From the NCBI RefSeq assembly GCF_900233005.1, contig NZ_LT960611.1:372001-436000 (forward strand): 64,000 nt of DNA, written 5' to 3'. Made by a program: the position numbers and the translations under genes. Each line of letters starts with the position of its first letter. Position 1 is the stretch's first letter. The notes beneath the pieces were generated by a model. That model did no database searches. It worked only from the letters and a program-made list of their open reading frames with translations, and had not been told where the DNA came from. This stretch comes from Vibrio tapetis subsp. tapetis. Lineage in GTDB: Bacteria > Pseudomonadota > Gammaproteobacteria > Enterobacterales > Vibrionaceae. This document shows, piece after piece, positions 8,822 through 18,835 of this stretch.

Positions 8822-9964
8822 CTAGTTTCCGTAGCGCTTAAGCCACTCTTTTTCAAGAGCGGTTTGCCAGCTTGGGTGAGGTTCCGCTACTGATTTAAAC
8901 AACTTGGTATTTTTTGCACTACCGGTAAGGTATTCACTCTTAAGCACGGAAGGATCACCCCAGATGCTTAAATCACCTTTACGGGATTGAGCTTCCGGGC
9001 TTAACAAGAAGTTAATGGCCACTTGTGCGCCTTCTTTTGCGGTTGCGTTTGAAGGAATTGCCAAGAAATGAATGTTAGATAGTGCGCCACCTTCCATTGC
9101 ATAGCTCTTAGTGCTGGCCGCAAGCGTGCCGTCAGCTTGTGCTGAGAACACTTCGTTGGGATTAAAAGTGATCGCTAAATCAATTTGGCCGTCGTCGAGT
9201 AACTGAATAGACTGAGAACCGTTGGCAGGAAATTGTGTGCCTTGATTCCACATCGTTGGATGCAAGGTATCCAAGTAGCGCCATAATGGTTGAGTAATGA
9301 TAGCAAAGCTTTCTTCGTTTACTGGCTTCATTAAACTGGCATCGTTATTGGTCAGTTCAATGAGAAGCGCTTTGAGTAAGCTGGTGCCATGAAAAGCAGG
9401 TGGTTTAGGGTAACTAATACGCCCTGGAAATGCTCGACTGTAATTGAGCAGTTCTACAAAACTCTTAGGTGGATTACTTAGCTTTTTCTCATCATGAATG
9501 AACACCAGTTGCCCTACACCCCACGGGGCTTCTAAGCCCAATGTTGGCTCAGAAAAGTCGCTATCTACTGGGAGTTCAGTGTTGACGTATTTCCAGTTAG
9601 GGAGGTCTTGTGTAAATGGGCCGAAAAGTAGCTTGTTGTTCTTCATCGATTTGAAGTTTTCACCGTTAATCCAGACCATATCTACACTGCCGTTGCTGTG
9701 TTTCCCTGCGGTCTTTTCAGCAAGTAAGCGAGCGCTGGTTTCAGCAATGTCGGTCACTTTTACATGAACAAATTCAATACCATAATTTCGCTTTAAGTTT
9801 TCCCCTGTCCAGCGTAGGTAATTGTTGATTTGCTGGCTACCGCCCCAAGCGTGAAAATAGACGGTTTGGCCACGAGCTTTCATTTCAATATCTTGCCATT
9901 CTTGTGCAAGAGCACTGGAAACGGTGAAAAGGGAAGTTAACGCAAATAAGATGAGCTTTTTCAT
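8822..9964 (-). CDS. ynjB: ABC transporter substrate-binding protein YnjB-like
   Basis: 380-residue periplasmic binding protein with a standard signal peptide (MKKLILFALTSLFTVSSALA). It belongs to the YnjB family, related to iron/thiamine-type binding proteins. Motifs such as YFHAWGGSQQINNYLRW near the N-terminus and LAITFNPNEVF support this. It is the first gene of ynjBCDF, ending 9 bases before ynjC. The ligand cannot be told from sequence. No TPP-type leader precedes it. Confidence 0.85.
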   Translation of the reverse strand: MKKLILFALTSLFTVSSALAQEWQDIEMKARGQTVYFHAWGGSQQINNYLRWTGENLKRNYGIEFVHVKVTDIAETSARLLAEKTAGKHSNGSVDMVWINGENFKSMKNNKLLFGPFTQDLPNWKYVNTELPVDSDFSEPTLGLEAPWGVGQLVFIHDEKKLSNPPKSFVELLNYSRAFPGRISYPKPPAFHGTSLLKALLIELTNNDASLMKPVNEESFAIITQPLWRYLDTLHPTMWNQGTQFPANGSQSIQLLDDGQIDLAITFNPNEVFSAQADGTLAASTKSYAMEGGALSNIHFLAIPSNATAKEGAQVAINFLLSPEAQSRKGDLSIWGDPSVLKSEYLTGSAKNTKLFKSVAEPHPSWQTALEKEWLKRYGN

Positions 9965-10176
9965 GATTGTCCTTATCTAAGGTTTAGCTGCGAGATGTCG
10001 ATTATTTTTAGCTATTGAATGACAAGACCGCGTTCCATGCCTATTCCTTTCAAGTATGAACCAGAAATTAGAAATATTCTGGTTTAGCGGAATAAAAAGG
10101 AATAAATTTAATGAGATAGGATGATAACAAAAATGCGCCGTTGAAGGCGCATTTATATCGAAGGCAACAGGCTAGA

Positions 10177-10575
10177 TTATGCTTTGCACGTATCCATGGT
10201 CACCATTTGGTCGATCAATAGTTGTCCACGAGGGTTACGGAGCATCAGTCTATATTTTACGCCAATTTCCATGTTGTTTTTTACGTCTTTACTGGAGCAG
10301 TAGTAATCGGCTGCGTACGACATCAATTGTTGCGGGGTTTGTGATGCATCGTCGGCATTGAAGATCATAAATATTTCTACTACGCCTTGTTTGGCGCTTG
10401 CCCTCATTATATTGAGGGGCCCGTATTCAATGGGCAGACCAGCACTGAGTATGCTTGCTCTTTGTTCCGCAACTAGGTTGATGGTTTTTTGTTTATCGTT
10501 GTTAGACGCACAACCAGAGACCAGAAGTACAGCCATTAAAGATAACAAAATGGACGATAAAAAAGACTTAGGCAT
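10177..10575 (-). CDS. aspS: Lipoprotein, probably type II secretion pilotin AspS/GspS-beta
   Basis: 132 residues with a lipobox (LLVSGCAS) after a hydrophobic signal. The mature part has two Cys (YYCSSK and the terminal DTCKA), which could form the disulfide typical of the Vibrio pilotin AspS, the lipoprotein that guides the T2SS secretin to the outer membrane. The family call is from remembered features and needs a search. The start is taken at ATG 10575, just after the yciI stop; a TTG at 10584 is the alternative. It is co-transcribed with yciI. Confidence 0.6.
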   Translation of the reverse strand: MPKSFLSSILLSLMAVLLVSGCASNNDKQKTINLVAEQRASILSAGLPIEYGPLNIMRASAKQGVVEIFMIFNADDASQTPQQLMSYAADYYCSSKDVKNNMEIGVKYRLMLRNPRGQLLIDQMVTMDTCKA

Positions 10576-10580
10576 TGTTA

Positions 10581-10877
10581 TCAAAAGACCTTTTTAAATG
10601 GTTTTACAATTACGTTGGCATAGACGCCCGCAGCAATGTATGGGTCGCTGTCTGCCCATGCTTGCGCGTCTTGTATTGAATTGAATTGTGCGATAACCGT
10701 TGAACCCGTAAAGCCGGCTTCGCCAGGATTATCTGAATCAATAGCAGGCATTGGACCTGCGGTAAGGAGACGACCTTCATCTTGCAGTTGCTGCAAGCGG
10801 GCGAGGTGCTTTTCGCGAACGCTCAAACGTTTTTCTAGTGAATTCTCGACGTCTTGAGAAAAAATAACGTACCACAT
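10581..10877 (-). CDS. yciI: YciI family protein
   Basis: 98 residues with the YCII fold (dimeric alpha/beta barrel). [17 protein letters not shown] at the start, an RxxHLxRL helix and TAGPMPA are characteristic. In E. coli yciI is also near yciA, yciB and yciC. Its role is unproven; the fold holds a conserved His-Asp pair suggestive of catalysis. The stop is followed within 6 bases by the pilotin start. Confidence 0.88.
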   Translation of the reverse strand: MWYVIFSQDVENSLEKRLSVREKHLARLQQLQDEGRLLTAGPMPAIDSDNPGEAGFTGSTVIAQFNSIQDAQAWADSDPYIAAGVYANVIVKPFKKVF

Positions 10878-10932
10878 GATTTTGACTTCCTATTCAAGTA
10901 ATTATTTAGCCAAGATACTAGACCTTGCAGGC

Positions 10933-10959
10933 AAAAAAAAGCACCTCGTCGAGATGCTA
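10933..10959 (-). terminator. Terminator after yciA
   Basis: On the minus strand an imperfect stem AGCATCTCG/CGAGGTGCT is followed by eight T (10933-10940 region), 25 bases after the yciA stop. Confidence 0.75.
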
Positions 10960-10983
10960 ACCGTATTTAGACAATTAATGTGT

Positions 10984-11379
10984 TTATGGTTCGATAACGC
11001 GAGGGCGACCTTCGTTATCTATCGCCACGTAATGGAACGTAGCATCACACACTTGGAAGCGATCACCAACGCCATCTTCTTTTACTGGTTTCACCCAAAC
11101 GTCAATGTCGATGGACATAGAAGTGCGGCCAATTTTACTGCATGCACCGTAGCAGCAAACTACATCGCCGACCTTTACTGGCTTTTTAAAGGTGATGCTT
11201 GAAACCGAAACGGTAACGATACGGCCACCTGAAATTTCTTTTGCAAGAATGCCACCAGCCAAGTCAAGTTGAGACATGATCCAACCACCGAAGATGTCGC
11301 CATTTGCATTGGTGTCTGCAGGCATAGCAAGAGTACGGAGTAGAAGTTGGCCGTGTGGAGCGTCGTGTGTCTTTGTCAT
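10984..11379 (-). CDS. yciA: Acyl-CoA thioester hydrolase YciA
   Basis: 131-residue hotdog-fold thioesterase that hydrolyses a range of acyl-CoAs in the cytoplasm. The signature NANGDIFGGWIMSQLDLAGG near residue 25 includes the catalytic Asp, and VSSITFKKPVKVGD is the core strand pair. The length matches E. coli YciA (about 132). It lies between yciI and yciB, as in enterics. Confidence 0.92.
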   Translation of the reverse strand: MTKTHDAPHGQLLLRTLAMPADTNANGDIFGGWIMSQLDLAGGILAKEISGGRIVTVSVSSITFKKPVKVGDVVCCYGACSKIGRTSMSIDIDVWVKPVKEDGVGDRFQVCDATFHYVAIDNEGRPRVIEP

Positions 11380-11436
11380 GAGTTATCCATTGTGCGCCCT
11401 GAGAACAGAGACAAGGCGCTTATATATTGGTAGTAA

Positions 11437-12003
11437 TTAATCTTTGTTTTCTGGTTGATTGTCTTGCTGACCGTCTTCGTCTTTGGGCATGTATTTGTAG
11501 ACATAAATTCCGGTTAACAAAGTGAAACCAAAAGTCGCGGCAAGCAAACCAAATACCTTAAAGTTTACCCATACATCCAGCGGTAGGCTGAAGGCGACGT
11601 AAACATTAAGCGCTGCGCAGAAGGTAAAAAAGACAATCCACGCTGCATTGATTTTTGCCCACACAGAGTCAGGTAAGGTGATCTCTTTTGCCAGCATGCC
11701 TTTAATAACCGGTTTGCCCATAAGTTGAGTGATTAACAAGCCTAGTGCGAACACCATGTATACAATCGTCACTTTCCACTTAATGAAGTTTTCATCGTGT
11801 AAGAATATGGTCATCCCGCCAAATACCGCCACCATTACAAAGGTAATGAGCTGCATCTTTTCGACTTTTTTATAAAGGAAATAAGTCACAGCAATTTGAA
11901 TCGCAGTCGCGATGATCAAAGCACCTGTACCTACATAGATGTCGTACATTTTATAGAGCGCGAAGAAGATAATCAGTGGGATAAAATCAATCAGTTGCTT
12001 CAT
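11437..12003 (-). CDS. yciB: Inner-membrane septation protein YciB/IspZ
   Basis: 188 residues with five or six hydrophobic segments, starting [20 protein letters not shown], the classic YciB N-terminus. It is an inner-membrane protein tied to septation and envelope integrity; the exact activity is not settled. ATG 12003 is chosen because family members start here; an in-frame ATG at 12048 adds 15 unrelated residues. The C-terminal tail is acidic and hydrophilic ([14 protein letters not shown]). It may be co-transcribed with yciA. Confidence 0.9.
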   Translation of the reverse strand: MKQLIDFIPLIIFFALYKMYDIYVGTGALIIATAIQIAVTYFLYKKVEKMQLITFVMVAVFGGMTIFLHDENFIKWKVTIVYMVFALGLLITQLMGKPVIKGMLAKEITLPDSVWAKINAAWIVFFTFCAALNVYVAFSLPLDVWVNFKVFGLLAATFGFTLLTGIYVYKYMPKDEDGQQDNQPENKD

Positions 12004-12144
12004 TGGGTACGTATTTCCATTAAATAAATTCGGTCTCAGTCTACCCAAAATAGCGACAATGAAAAATACACTTTACGTAATTAGGCATAAAATAGTCAGC
12101 AACTGACGGATAATCAGCCGAAATAGGGTGTGATTTCTGATGAG

Positions 12145-12178
12145 ACAAAAAAGACTACCCATAATTGGATAGTCTTTT
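12145..12178 (-). terminator. Terminator after the symporter gene
   Basis: On the minus strand AGACTATCC and GGGTAGTCT pair around AATTAT, followed by six T. Confidence 0.8.
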
Positions 12179-12230
12179 CGTTAATGACTCGCAGGTTTAA
12201 CAAGGATTAGCAGGTTCGAAAACTTGGCGA

Positions 12231-13487
12231 TTAAGCCTGCTGCTTCTCCAGCTCAACTTGTTGCTCTTCTTTAGCAATGGCATCAACGATAACGGCACAA
12301 GCGGCATCACCTGTGATGTTTAGCGCAGTACGGATCATGTCAAAGATACGGTCTAATGCGAACAACAAAGGAAGACCTTCGATTGGGATGCCAGCGGCAA
12401 GCAATACAGCGACCACTAAGAAGCTAGGTCCAGGAACGCCAGCTTGACCAACAGCACCAAGCGTTGAAGTCACGATGATTGCAGCGTATGCACCCATCGA
12501 CAAGTCAATACCGAAGAGCTGAGAGAAGAAAATGGCAACTAAACCATAGTAAATGGCATTACCCGACATGTTGATGGTCGCACCAAGTGGAAGCACAAAT
12601 GAAGCGGTCGAGTTTTTAACACCTAATTCGCGTTCTACTGTGTCCATAGTAACAGGCAGCGTGGCCATTGAAGATGCAGTAGAAAGCGCAACGGCTTGCG
12701 GTTTCTTCATTGCAACTAAGAATTTTTTAGCCGACGTCTTGGTAAAGATCTGAACCATAAGTGGGTAGACGATAAAGCCAAAGATCAGAATGGCAGCAAC
12801 GTAGACAAGGAATAATTTGAACACGACCATCAGTGCGCCGAAACCAAACGTACCAACCGCTTCTGCCATTAAACCAAACACGCCGATTGGTGCGATGATC
12901 ATAACCTTGTTGATCATCCAAACCATGCTATCAACGATGCAGTTCACACCATTGATGATTGGGTCGCGTTTCTCTTTTGCTTGCTTAGATAAAGCAATAC
13001 CAAAGAATAAACAGAAAACTAGGATTTGCAGGATGTTCGCTTCGTTCAGTGACTGGAAAACGTTAGTTGGGATCATACCTGTGATGGTAGCCCAGAAAGT
13101 AGGGAGTTCACCTTTTGCTGCGTATTCAGACGAGAACATACCTTCTACACCTGAAACATCAATGCCTAAACCTGGTTCAAACACTTCGCCCATTACCAGC
13201 GCGAGCGTAACGGCCATTGCAGAAGTCAACGCGAAGTAACCGAGAGTGACAATACCCACTTTACCGGCGTTAGTGCTGTTACCTAAGCCCGCAGCGCCTG
13301 AAATAAGGGCGACGGCAACCAAAGGAATAACCAGCATCTTAATCAAGGCGATAAAGATCGTACCTAGCGGGGCGAACATGGTGGCTGAATCGCCCATCAT
13401 GGCACCAACGATTGTACCTACAATCATAGCGACAACGACTTGAAAGCCGATGTTGCTCATTAAACTCTTATTATTTAACACTTCCAT
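12231..13487 (-). CDS. Dicarboxylate/amino acid:cation symporter (DAACS family)
   Basis: 418-residue inner-membrane transporter of the GltP/DctA/SdcS fold. The serine-rich re-entrant loop motif STASSMATLPVTM and the transmembrane-7 NMSGNAIYYG motif (NMDGT-like in relatives) are visible, as is GVPGPSFLV in the second hairpin. It imports glutamate, aspartate or C4-dicarboxylates with Na+ or H+; the exact substrate is not readable. ATG 13487 is chosen, although GAGG is only 2 bases upstream. ATG 13460 (AAGAG, 4-base gap) is a good alternative; the ATG at 13568 is too far upstream. Confidence 0.88.
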   Translation of the reverse strand: MEVLNNKSLMSNIGFQVVVAMIVGTIVGAMMGDSATMFAPLGTIFIALIKMLVIPLVAVALISGAAGLGNSTNAGKVGIVTLGYFALTSAMAVTLALVMGEVFEPGLGIDVSGVEGMFSSEYAAKGELPTFWATITGMIPTNVFQSLNEANILQILVFCLFFGIALSKQAKEKRDPIINGVNCIVDSMVWMINKVMIIAPIGVFGLMAEAVGTFGFGALMVVFKLFLVYVAAILIFGFIVYPLMVQIFTKTSAKKFLVAMKKPQAVALSTASSMATLPVTMDTVERELGVKNSTASFVLPLGATINMSGNAIYYGLVAIFFSQLFGIDLSMGAYAAIIVTSTLGAVGQAGVPGPSFLVVAVLLAAGIPIEGLPLLFALDRIFDMIRTALNITGDAACAVIVDAIAKEEQQVELEKQQA

Positions 13488-13809
13488 AACCTCTGTGCTG
13501 CATATTGTGAATTTGTTAGAGATAAATATTAATAACCATTTTCCTAATGGATAAATATCTCGCAACACTTTCTACACTTTAACCGAGTTGTTATCAATGG
13601 AGGCGAAACGTTTAACGCGATATATCAGGAAAAAACATGCGATACGGTGATGAAATAGCCATTTTTTAACACTGGTCAGACTTTATGTAAGCTATGTGTA
13701 AAGTTTCAGGGGAGCAAAAAAAAGAAGGGTAGATGTTAAAGCATAAGCGCACGCTATAGGTGGTTAGCGTGCGCATAGTGTTACAGGTGTGTAACGTATC
13801 GTATGGTGA
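13488..13809. other. Intergenic region between symporter and trpA
   Basis: 322 bases without a gene. It contains the symporter promoter region (AT-rich, 13490-13720) and the hairpin after trpA. No other gene-like frame or RNA is seen. Confidence 0.5.
13747..13774 (-). terminator. Hairpin downstream of trpA
   Basis: Perfect 10-base stem GCGCACGCTA (13747-13756) and TAGCGTGCGC (13765-13774) with an 8-base loop, 36 bases past the trpA stop. The U-tract is poor (TTATGCTTT), so it may need Rho or act as a 3'-end stabiliser. Confidence 0.6.
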
Positions 13810-14616
13810 CTATAGTTGAGTTGCTGCTTTCATTGATGTGACAAATTGCGCTAAATCAGCCAGCATTTTGTCCGAATCATCAAGGTTCGATTCGATGATC
13901 TTTACCACCGCTGAACCCGAAATAGCGCCCGCTGCACCTGCTGTGATGGCTTGCTTAACTTGTTCCGGTGAGGATATACCAAAACCAAGTAAGGCTGGTG
14001 GAGCGTCAAATTGGTTCAATCTGGCTAACATGCTATCAACAGGCATATTGGCTTTTGTTTCTGTTCCTGTCACACCAGCACGTGAAAGCAGGTATGTATA
14101 ACCACCACCTAATGAAGCCACGTCTTTTAGGGTTTCATCTGATGCTGTCGGTGGGGCGATGAAAATTGGGTGTACACCGTACTTCTCGGCCGCAGCGACA
14201 AATTCCGCACTTTCACCTGTTGGAACATCAGCAATCAACACAGAGTCAATTCCAGCTTCGCTGCAGCGTTGATAGAAAGTTTCAATCCCAGCTGAATAGA
14301 CCAGGTTTGCATACATCAACAAACCGATAGGTAAGTCGGGATGCTCTGCACGAATTTGTGCAATCAGATCGAAACAAATCGGTGGTGTTGCTTTAGAGTC
14401 CAATGCGCGGATGTTTGCACTTTGAATGGTTGGGCCGTCTGCTGATGGGTCTGAAAACGGAATACCCAGCTCCAGTGCGTCAGCGCCAGATTCAACCAAC
14501 GTCTTCATGATGCGTAATGATTGCTCTGGGCTTGGATCGCCAACGGTGACAAATGGGACAAAAGCGCCTTGTTTTTTCTCTGCTAGGCGAGCAAATAGGG
14601 CTTGATAGCGATCCAT
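13810..14616 (-). CDS. trpA: Tryptophan synthase alpha subunit
   Basis: Cleaves indole-3-glycerol phosphate to indole plus glyceraldehyde-3-phosphate within the alpha2-beta2 TrpAB complex. The 268-residue TIM barrel shows the catalytic Glu ([16 protein letters not shown], with the Asp in the same run) and the phosphate-binding [10 protein letters not shown]. Its ATG overlaps the trpB stop (TAATG at 14614-14618), which couples translation and helps keep 1:1 stoichiometry. Last gene of the operon. Confidence 0.96.
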   Translation of the reverse strand: MDRYQALFARLAEKKQGAFVPFVTVGDPSPEQSLRIMKTLVESGADALELGIPFSDPSADGPTIQSANIRALDSKATPPICFDLIAQIRAEHPDLPIGLLMYANLVYSAGIETFYQRCSEAGIDSVLIADVPTGESAEFVAAAEKYGVHPIFIAPPTASDETLKDVASLGGGYTYLLSRAGVTGTETKANMPVDSMLARLNQFDAPPALLGFGISSPEQVKQAITAGAAGAISGSAVVKIIESNLDDSDKMLADLAQFVTSMKAATQL

Positions 14617-15806
14617 TATAGCGCTCCTTTTTGTTCTAAAATGTCATGCACAGTGAAGATGTCTTTGTCGCCACGGCCTGAAAGATTCACAACCAGCAGT
14701 TGTTCTTTTTCTGGTTCGTCGTGCGCCATTTTTAATGCATAAGCAAGTGCGTGTGAAGACTCTAGGGCAGGGATAATACCTTCGTTACGCGCTAGAGATT
14801 GAAAGGCTTCTAATGCTTCGTCATCGGTAATCGATACATACTCTGCACGGCCGGTAGCACTCAAGTGAGCATGCTGTGGGCCTACAGATGGGAAATCAAG
14901 ACCAGCGGAAACCGAATAAGATTCCTCAACCTGACCATGTTCATCTTGCATCAGTGGTGCTTTCATCCCAAAGAAGATGCCCGTTTTACCGTGCTTGAGT
15001 GGTGCGCCATGCTGATCGGTATCAATACCAAGACCTGCCGGTTCTACGCCGATTAAGCCGACATCGGTTTCTTCAATAAAATCAGCAAACATACCAATGG
15101 CGTTAGAACCGCCACCGACACAGGCAATCACAGAATCCGGAAGGCGACCTTCGCGGGCTAAGATTTGGTTCTTAGTTTCTTCACCGATCATACGCTGGAA
15201 CTCACGAACAATGGTTGGGAAAGGGTGAGGGCCTGCCGCCGTACCTAGTAGGTAATGCGCGGTTTCGTAGCTTGCAGACCAGTCACGTAGCGCTTCGTTA
15301 CACGCATCTTTGAGTGTCGAGCTACCAGAATGAACAGGGATAACTTCAGCGCCCATCAACTTCATACGAAATACGTTCGGGCTTTGGCGTTCTACATCTT
15401 TAGCGCCCATATAGACACGGCACTTTAATCCAAGTAGCGCACAAGCGAGCGCAGTCGCAACGCCATGTTGGCCGGCACCGGTTTCTGCGATGATTTCGTT
15501 TTTACCCATGCGTTTCGCAAGCAGAGCTTGGCCTAACACTTGGTTGGTTTTGTGTGCGCCGCCATGCAGCAAGTCTTCACGTTTGAGGTACAGTTTGGTC
15601 TTGGTCCCTTTCGTTAAGTTACGCGTCAGTGTCAGTGCCGTTGGGCGACCAGCGTATTCTTGCAACAAGCCCATGAATTCGGCTTGAAAGTCATCGTCTT
15701 GTTGTGCGTCGATGAAGGCTTGTTCTAGCTGATCTAATGCAGGAACAAGGATTTGTGGTACGTACTGACCACCGTATTCACCAAAGTAGGCATCTAATTT
15801 AGCCAT
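14616..15806 (-). CDS. trpB: Tryptophan synthase beta subunit
   Basis: PLP enzyme joining indole and serine to make tryptophan. PLP Lys is in the [19 protein letters not shown] region; the catalytic Glu is in [13 protein letters not shown]; the phosphate loop is GGGSNAIG. 396 residues, standard length. It follows trpCF by 17 bases and overlaps trpA. Confidence 0.97.
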   Translation of the reverse strand: MAKLDAYFGEYGGQYVPQILVPALDQLEQAFIDAQQDDDFQAEFMGLLQEYAGRPTALTLTRNLTKGTKTKLYLKREDLLHGGAHKTNQVLGQALLAKRMGKNEIIAETGAGQHGVATALACALLGLKCRVYMGAKDVERQSPNVFRMKLMGAEVIPVHSGSSTLKDACNEALRDWSASYETAHYLLGTAAGPHPFPTIVREFQRMIGEETKNQILAREGRLPDSVIACVGGGSNAIGMFADFIEETDVGLIGVEPAGLGIDTDQHGAPLKHGKTGIFFGMKAPLMQDEHGQVEESYSVSAGLDFPSVGPQHAHLSATGRAEYVSITDDEALEAFQSLARNEGIIPALESSHALAYALKMAHDEPEKEQLLVVNLSGRGDKDIFTVHDILEQKGAL

Positions 15807-15823
15807 GAGACTTCCTTTTAAAT

Positions 15824-17221
15824 TTAGTAATGACGAATCGCAGCAAAGGCGTCGTTTAATTTTTGAGTATCTTTTTTACCCGGCGCGCTTTCAACACCAG
15901 AGTTCAAATCAAGTCCAATACAACCAAGCTGAGCGGCTTGTTGTACGTTGTCTGGTGATAGGCCACCAGCAAGCATTATTTGGCGTTCTTGGCCTAACAG
16001 TTGCCAGTCAAAAACCTCGCCTGTACCACCGGACTGAGTGCCAATTTTTGCATCAAGTAAGTGGCGAGCAACTGGGGCATCGAGCAAGGTTGGCATTGAA
16101 TCAACGACGCCATAGGCTTTCCATATTTGGGTTGCACTATCTAGTGCATTCGTTAACGCATCAACGTAGCTTTGGTCTTCATCGCCATGAAGCTGAACAG
16201 CGAACAGCCCCAATTCATTCGCGGTACGAGCAACAACATCAACCGGCTGGTTCTGGAACACACCGACGTAATGCAGGGGTGCGCCACTCATGGTTAAACG
16301 AGCCGCTTCGATATCAACACAGCGCTTGGACGCTTCAACAAAGATCAAACCACCATAAACGGCGCCTGCTTGATACGCTTTGGCTGCGTCTTCCGAGTGG
16401 GTTAGGCCACAGACTTTGTTTTCACCTAGCAGTACTTTTCGTGCCGCTAGTTCAATGTTGTCTTCCGACATCAGAGAGCTACCAATTAAAAAGCCATTCG
16501 CATGGTTAGCAAGATCCCGTACTTGCTGATGGTTATAAATGCCCGACTCGGAAATCACAATGGTTCCTTTTGGCAATTTGGGTGCAAGCTCTTTAGTTCG
16601 ATTCAGGTCGATGGTTAAATCGCGTAAGTTGCGATTATTGATACCAACGACTTTCGCTTTCAGTTCAATAGCTCGCTCTAACTCTTCATCGTTGCTGACT
16701 TCGGTTAACACACCCAAATTCAGAGAGTGCGCAATGTCGGCCAATTCGCGGTATTCGTTATCGTCGAGCACAGACAACATCAGCAAGATGGCATCGGCTT
16801 GATAATGGCGAGCAAGGTACACTTGATAAGCGTCAACCATGAAGTCTTTACAAAGAATGGGTTGCTTAGCAATGGCACGAACTTGTGGTAGGAAATCTAC
16901 GCTGCCTTGAAAGTACTTTTCTTCAGTTAAAACCGAGATAGCGCTAGCATGGCGGTTGTATACCGACGCGATGTAATCCAAATCAAAGTCATCACGAATC
17001 AAGCCTTTCGACGGAGAGGCTTTCTTGCATTCAAGAATGAAAGCGGTTTTATCTTGGCTTAGCGCCTCGTAAAAACTGCGATCAGACGGCTCTAGTTCTG
17101 CTTGAAAAGACAAAAGAGGCTGAGACACTTTGCGAGCCTCTACCCATTCGCGTTTATCGTTGACGATTTTCGCTAGCACTTGCGCCATATCGCGGTTTTC
17201 TTTAGTGATATTTTCCGACAT
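15824..17221 (-). CDS. trpCF: Bifunctional indole-3-glycerol phosphate synthase / phosphoribosylanthranilate isomerase
   Basis: Carries out two successive steps of tryptophan synthesis. The TrpC domain (about residues 1-255) has [22 protein letters not shown] and VISESGI. The TrpF domain (about 256-465) starts [11 protein letters not shown] with its catalytic Cys and has VQLHGDED with the general-acid Asp region. Fused trpCF is usual in enterics and Vibrio. The start is ATG 17221, which gives MSENITKEN and falls 5 bases after the trpD stop; an upstream ATG at 17254 would overlap trpD. Confidence 0.95.
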   Translation of the reverse strand: MSENITKENRDMAQVLAKIVNDKREWVEARKVSQPLLSFQAELEPSDRSFYEALSQDKTAFILECKKASPSKGLIRDDFDLDYIASVYNRHASAISVLTEEKYFQGSVDFLPQVRAIAKQPILCKDFMVDAYQVYLARHYQADAILLMLSVLDDNEYRELADIAHSLNLGVLTEVSNDEELERAIELKAKVVGINNRNLRDLTIDLNRTKELAPKLPKGTIVISESGIYNHQQVRDLANHANGFLIGSSLMSEDNIELAARKVLLGENKVCGLTHSEDAAKAYQAGAVYGGLIFVEASKRCVDIEAARLTMSGAPLHYVGVFQNQPVDVVARTANELGLFAVQLHGDEDQSYVDALTNALDSATQIWKAYGVVDSMPTLLDAPVARHLLDAKIGTQSGGTGEVFDWQLLGQERQIMLAGGLSPDNVQQAAQLGCIGLDLNSGVESAPGKKDTQKLNDAFAAIRHY

Positions 17222-17225
17222 CGTA

Positions 17226-18224
17226 TTAGCCTCGTGCTGCCAGTTGTTCAACAAGGGTAAATGCCTTGCCAGAGTTCATTGCGTCTATCGCTTGTTTTGC
17301 GTTGGCTTTAAGGTCGTTATGGCCAAACAGTTTCATCAAGAGGGCGACGTTAACTGCAACGGCTGATAATTGTGCTTCTGTGCCCTTACCGGTCAGAATG
17401 TCGGTGACAATAGCGCGGTTTTCCGCAGGCTCCCCGCCTTTAATTGCTTCAAGAGGGTGCTGATTCACGCCAAAATCTTGTGGCGTTAAAGTGTATTCTG
17501 TAATTTTACCATCTTGGATTTCAGCCACCAGCGTTTCACCGTGAATAGCCACTTCATCTAGCCCACTTCCATGTACTACGGCCGCACGTTGCATGCCCAT
17601 TTCGAGCATGGTTTCTGCAATAGGACGCACCAAGGCGGCGTCATAAACACCCATCAATTCTATGTTAGGACGAGCCGGGTTAATTAGTGGTCCAAGAATG
17701 TTGAAAATCGTTCGAGTTTTCATGGCTTGACGTACAGGCATTGCGTGTCGAACACCACCGTGATACTGAGGCGCAAACATAAAGGCGACACCTAACTCGT
17801 CAACCGCTTTGCGTGTATCTTCTGCGCTCATGGCGAGGTTAATGCCAAATGAATCCAGTAAATCCGAGGACCCTGACTTACTTGAAACGCCACGGTTGCC
17901 ATGTTTCGCGACTTTTAGGCCACATGCAGCGGCAACGAAAGCGGCGGTAGTAGAGATATTAAAGGTGTTTGAACCGTCACCGCCTGTGCCAACAATGTCG
18001 GCAAAATCGTAATCTGGGCGAGGGAATGGGCTTGCGTTATCCAGCAGTGCGGATGCCGCCCCTGCGATTTCTTGTGGAGTTTCGCCCTTGATTTTAAGCG
18101 CCGTTAATACGGCTGCCAATTGGATAGGGTCCATTTCACCTTTGATGATGGCATCAAAAAGTTGTTGGCTCTCTTCACGGCTTAATGATTTTTGGTCGTA
18201 CAGTTTATTGATGACTTCTTGCAT
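17226..18224 (-). CDS. trpD: Anthranilate phosphoribosyltransferase
   Basis: Transfers phosphoribose from PRPP to anthranilate. 332 residues with the glycosyltransferase family 3 motifs: GTGGDGSNTFNIST for PRPP binding, KHGNRGVSSKSGSSDLL, and NPARPNIELMGVY. Here trpD is separate from trpG, as in Vibrio, unlike the enteric trpGD fusion. Spacing to trpG is about 20 bases. Confidence 0.96.
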   Translation of the reverse strand: MQEVINKLYDQKSLSREESQQLFDAIIKGEMDPIQLAAVLTALKIKGETPQEIAGAASALLDNASPFPRPDYDFADIVGTGGDGSNTFNISTTAAFVAAACGLKVAKHGNRGVSSKSGSSDLLDSFGINLAMSAEDTRKAVDELGVAFMFAPQYHGGVRHAMPVRQAMKTRTIFNILGPLINPARPNIELMGVYDAALVRPIAETMLEMGMQRAAVVHGSGLDEVAIHGETLVAEIQDGKITEYTLTPQDFGVNQHPLEAIKGGEPAENRAIVTDILTGKGTEAQLSAVAVNVALLMKLFGHNDLKANAKQAIDAMNSGKAFTLVEQLAARG

Positions 18225-18243
18225 AATCTTATCCTAATTCCTT

Positions 18244-18834
18244 TTAAGCCTGTGCTGGAGTAAGAGCCCAGTCGATGGTGTTCGCCAGTAGCGTAGCGCC
18301 ATAAGTCGTCATGATGGATTCGGGGTGAAACTGGAATCCACACACTCTATCTTGTTCTTGTGCAACCGACATAACCAAGCCATCTACTTCTGCTGTCACC
18401 GTTAGCGCTGGTGACACCTCGTGAGCGACCAATGAATGATAGCGAGCGATGGCCAAGGGTGAAGGTAAGCCTTGATATACTTTATGGTTGTCGTGTTCCA
18501 TCATTGATACCTTACCGTGGATGATTTCACCCGCACCACCGACTACGCCGCCGTAGGCCTCAACGATAGCTTGATGGCCCAGACAAATACCAATCATTGG
18601 CACTTTGCCTTTTAAGCGTTGAATCAATTCTGGCATGCAGCCTGCGTCGGCGGGAGCGCCAGGGCCTGGGGATAAGATAACCACAGGTTGAGCCAATTTT
18701 TCAACGGCTGTTTCAATCACTTCGGCAGAAATGTTGTTTCGGTAAATGGTCACTTCGTGACCTAGCGAGCGGAATTGATCCACGAGGTTATAAGTAAAAG
18801 AGTCGAAGTTATCGACAAATACAAGATCAGCCAT
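18244..18834 (-). CDS. trpG: Anthranilate synthase component II (glutamine amidotransferase)
   Basis: Class I glutamine amidotransferase supplying ammonia to TrpE. The nucleophile Cys is in [15 protein letters not shown], and the His-Glu pair is in [10 protein letters not shown]. 196 residues. ATG 18834 lies one base after the trpE stop (TAA G ATG), giving the typical start [16 protein letters not shown]. The frame is open further upstream, but those residues are inside trpE. Confidence 0.96.
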   Translation of the reverse strand: MADLVFVDNFDSFTYNLVDQFRSLGHEVTIYRNNISAEVIETAVEKLAQPVVILSPGPGAPADAGCMPELIQRLKGKVPMIGICLGHQAIVEAYGGVVGGAGEIIHGKVSMMEHDNHKVYQGLPSPLAIARYHSLVAHEVSPALTVTAEVDGLVMSVAQEQDRVCGFQFHPESIMTTYGATLLANTIDWALTPAQA

Positions 18835-18835
18835 C

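Noticed and set aside
9965..10176. TPP riboswitch upstream of ynjB
   Set aside because: The transporter is ThiBPQ-like, but the leader lacks the CTGAGA and ACCTGA core of the TPP aptamer.
12817..13239. 140-residue plus-strand frame inside the symporter gene
   Set aside because: Antisense of conserved membrane segments; Thr/Pro/Ile-rich shadow.
15805..16509. 234-residue frame on the plus strand across trpCF
   Set aside because: Antisense shadow of a well-conserved gene; His/Gln/Arg-rich composition without a motif.
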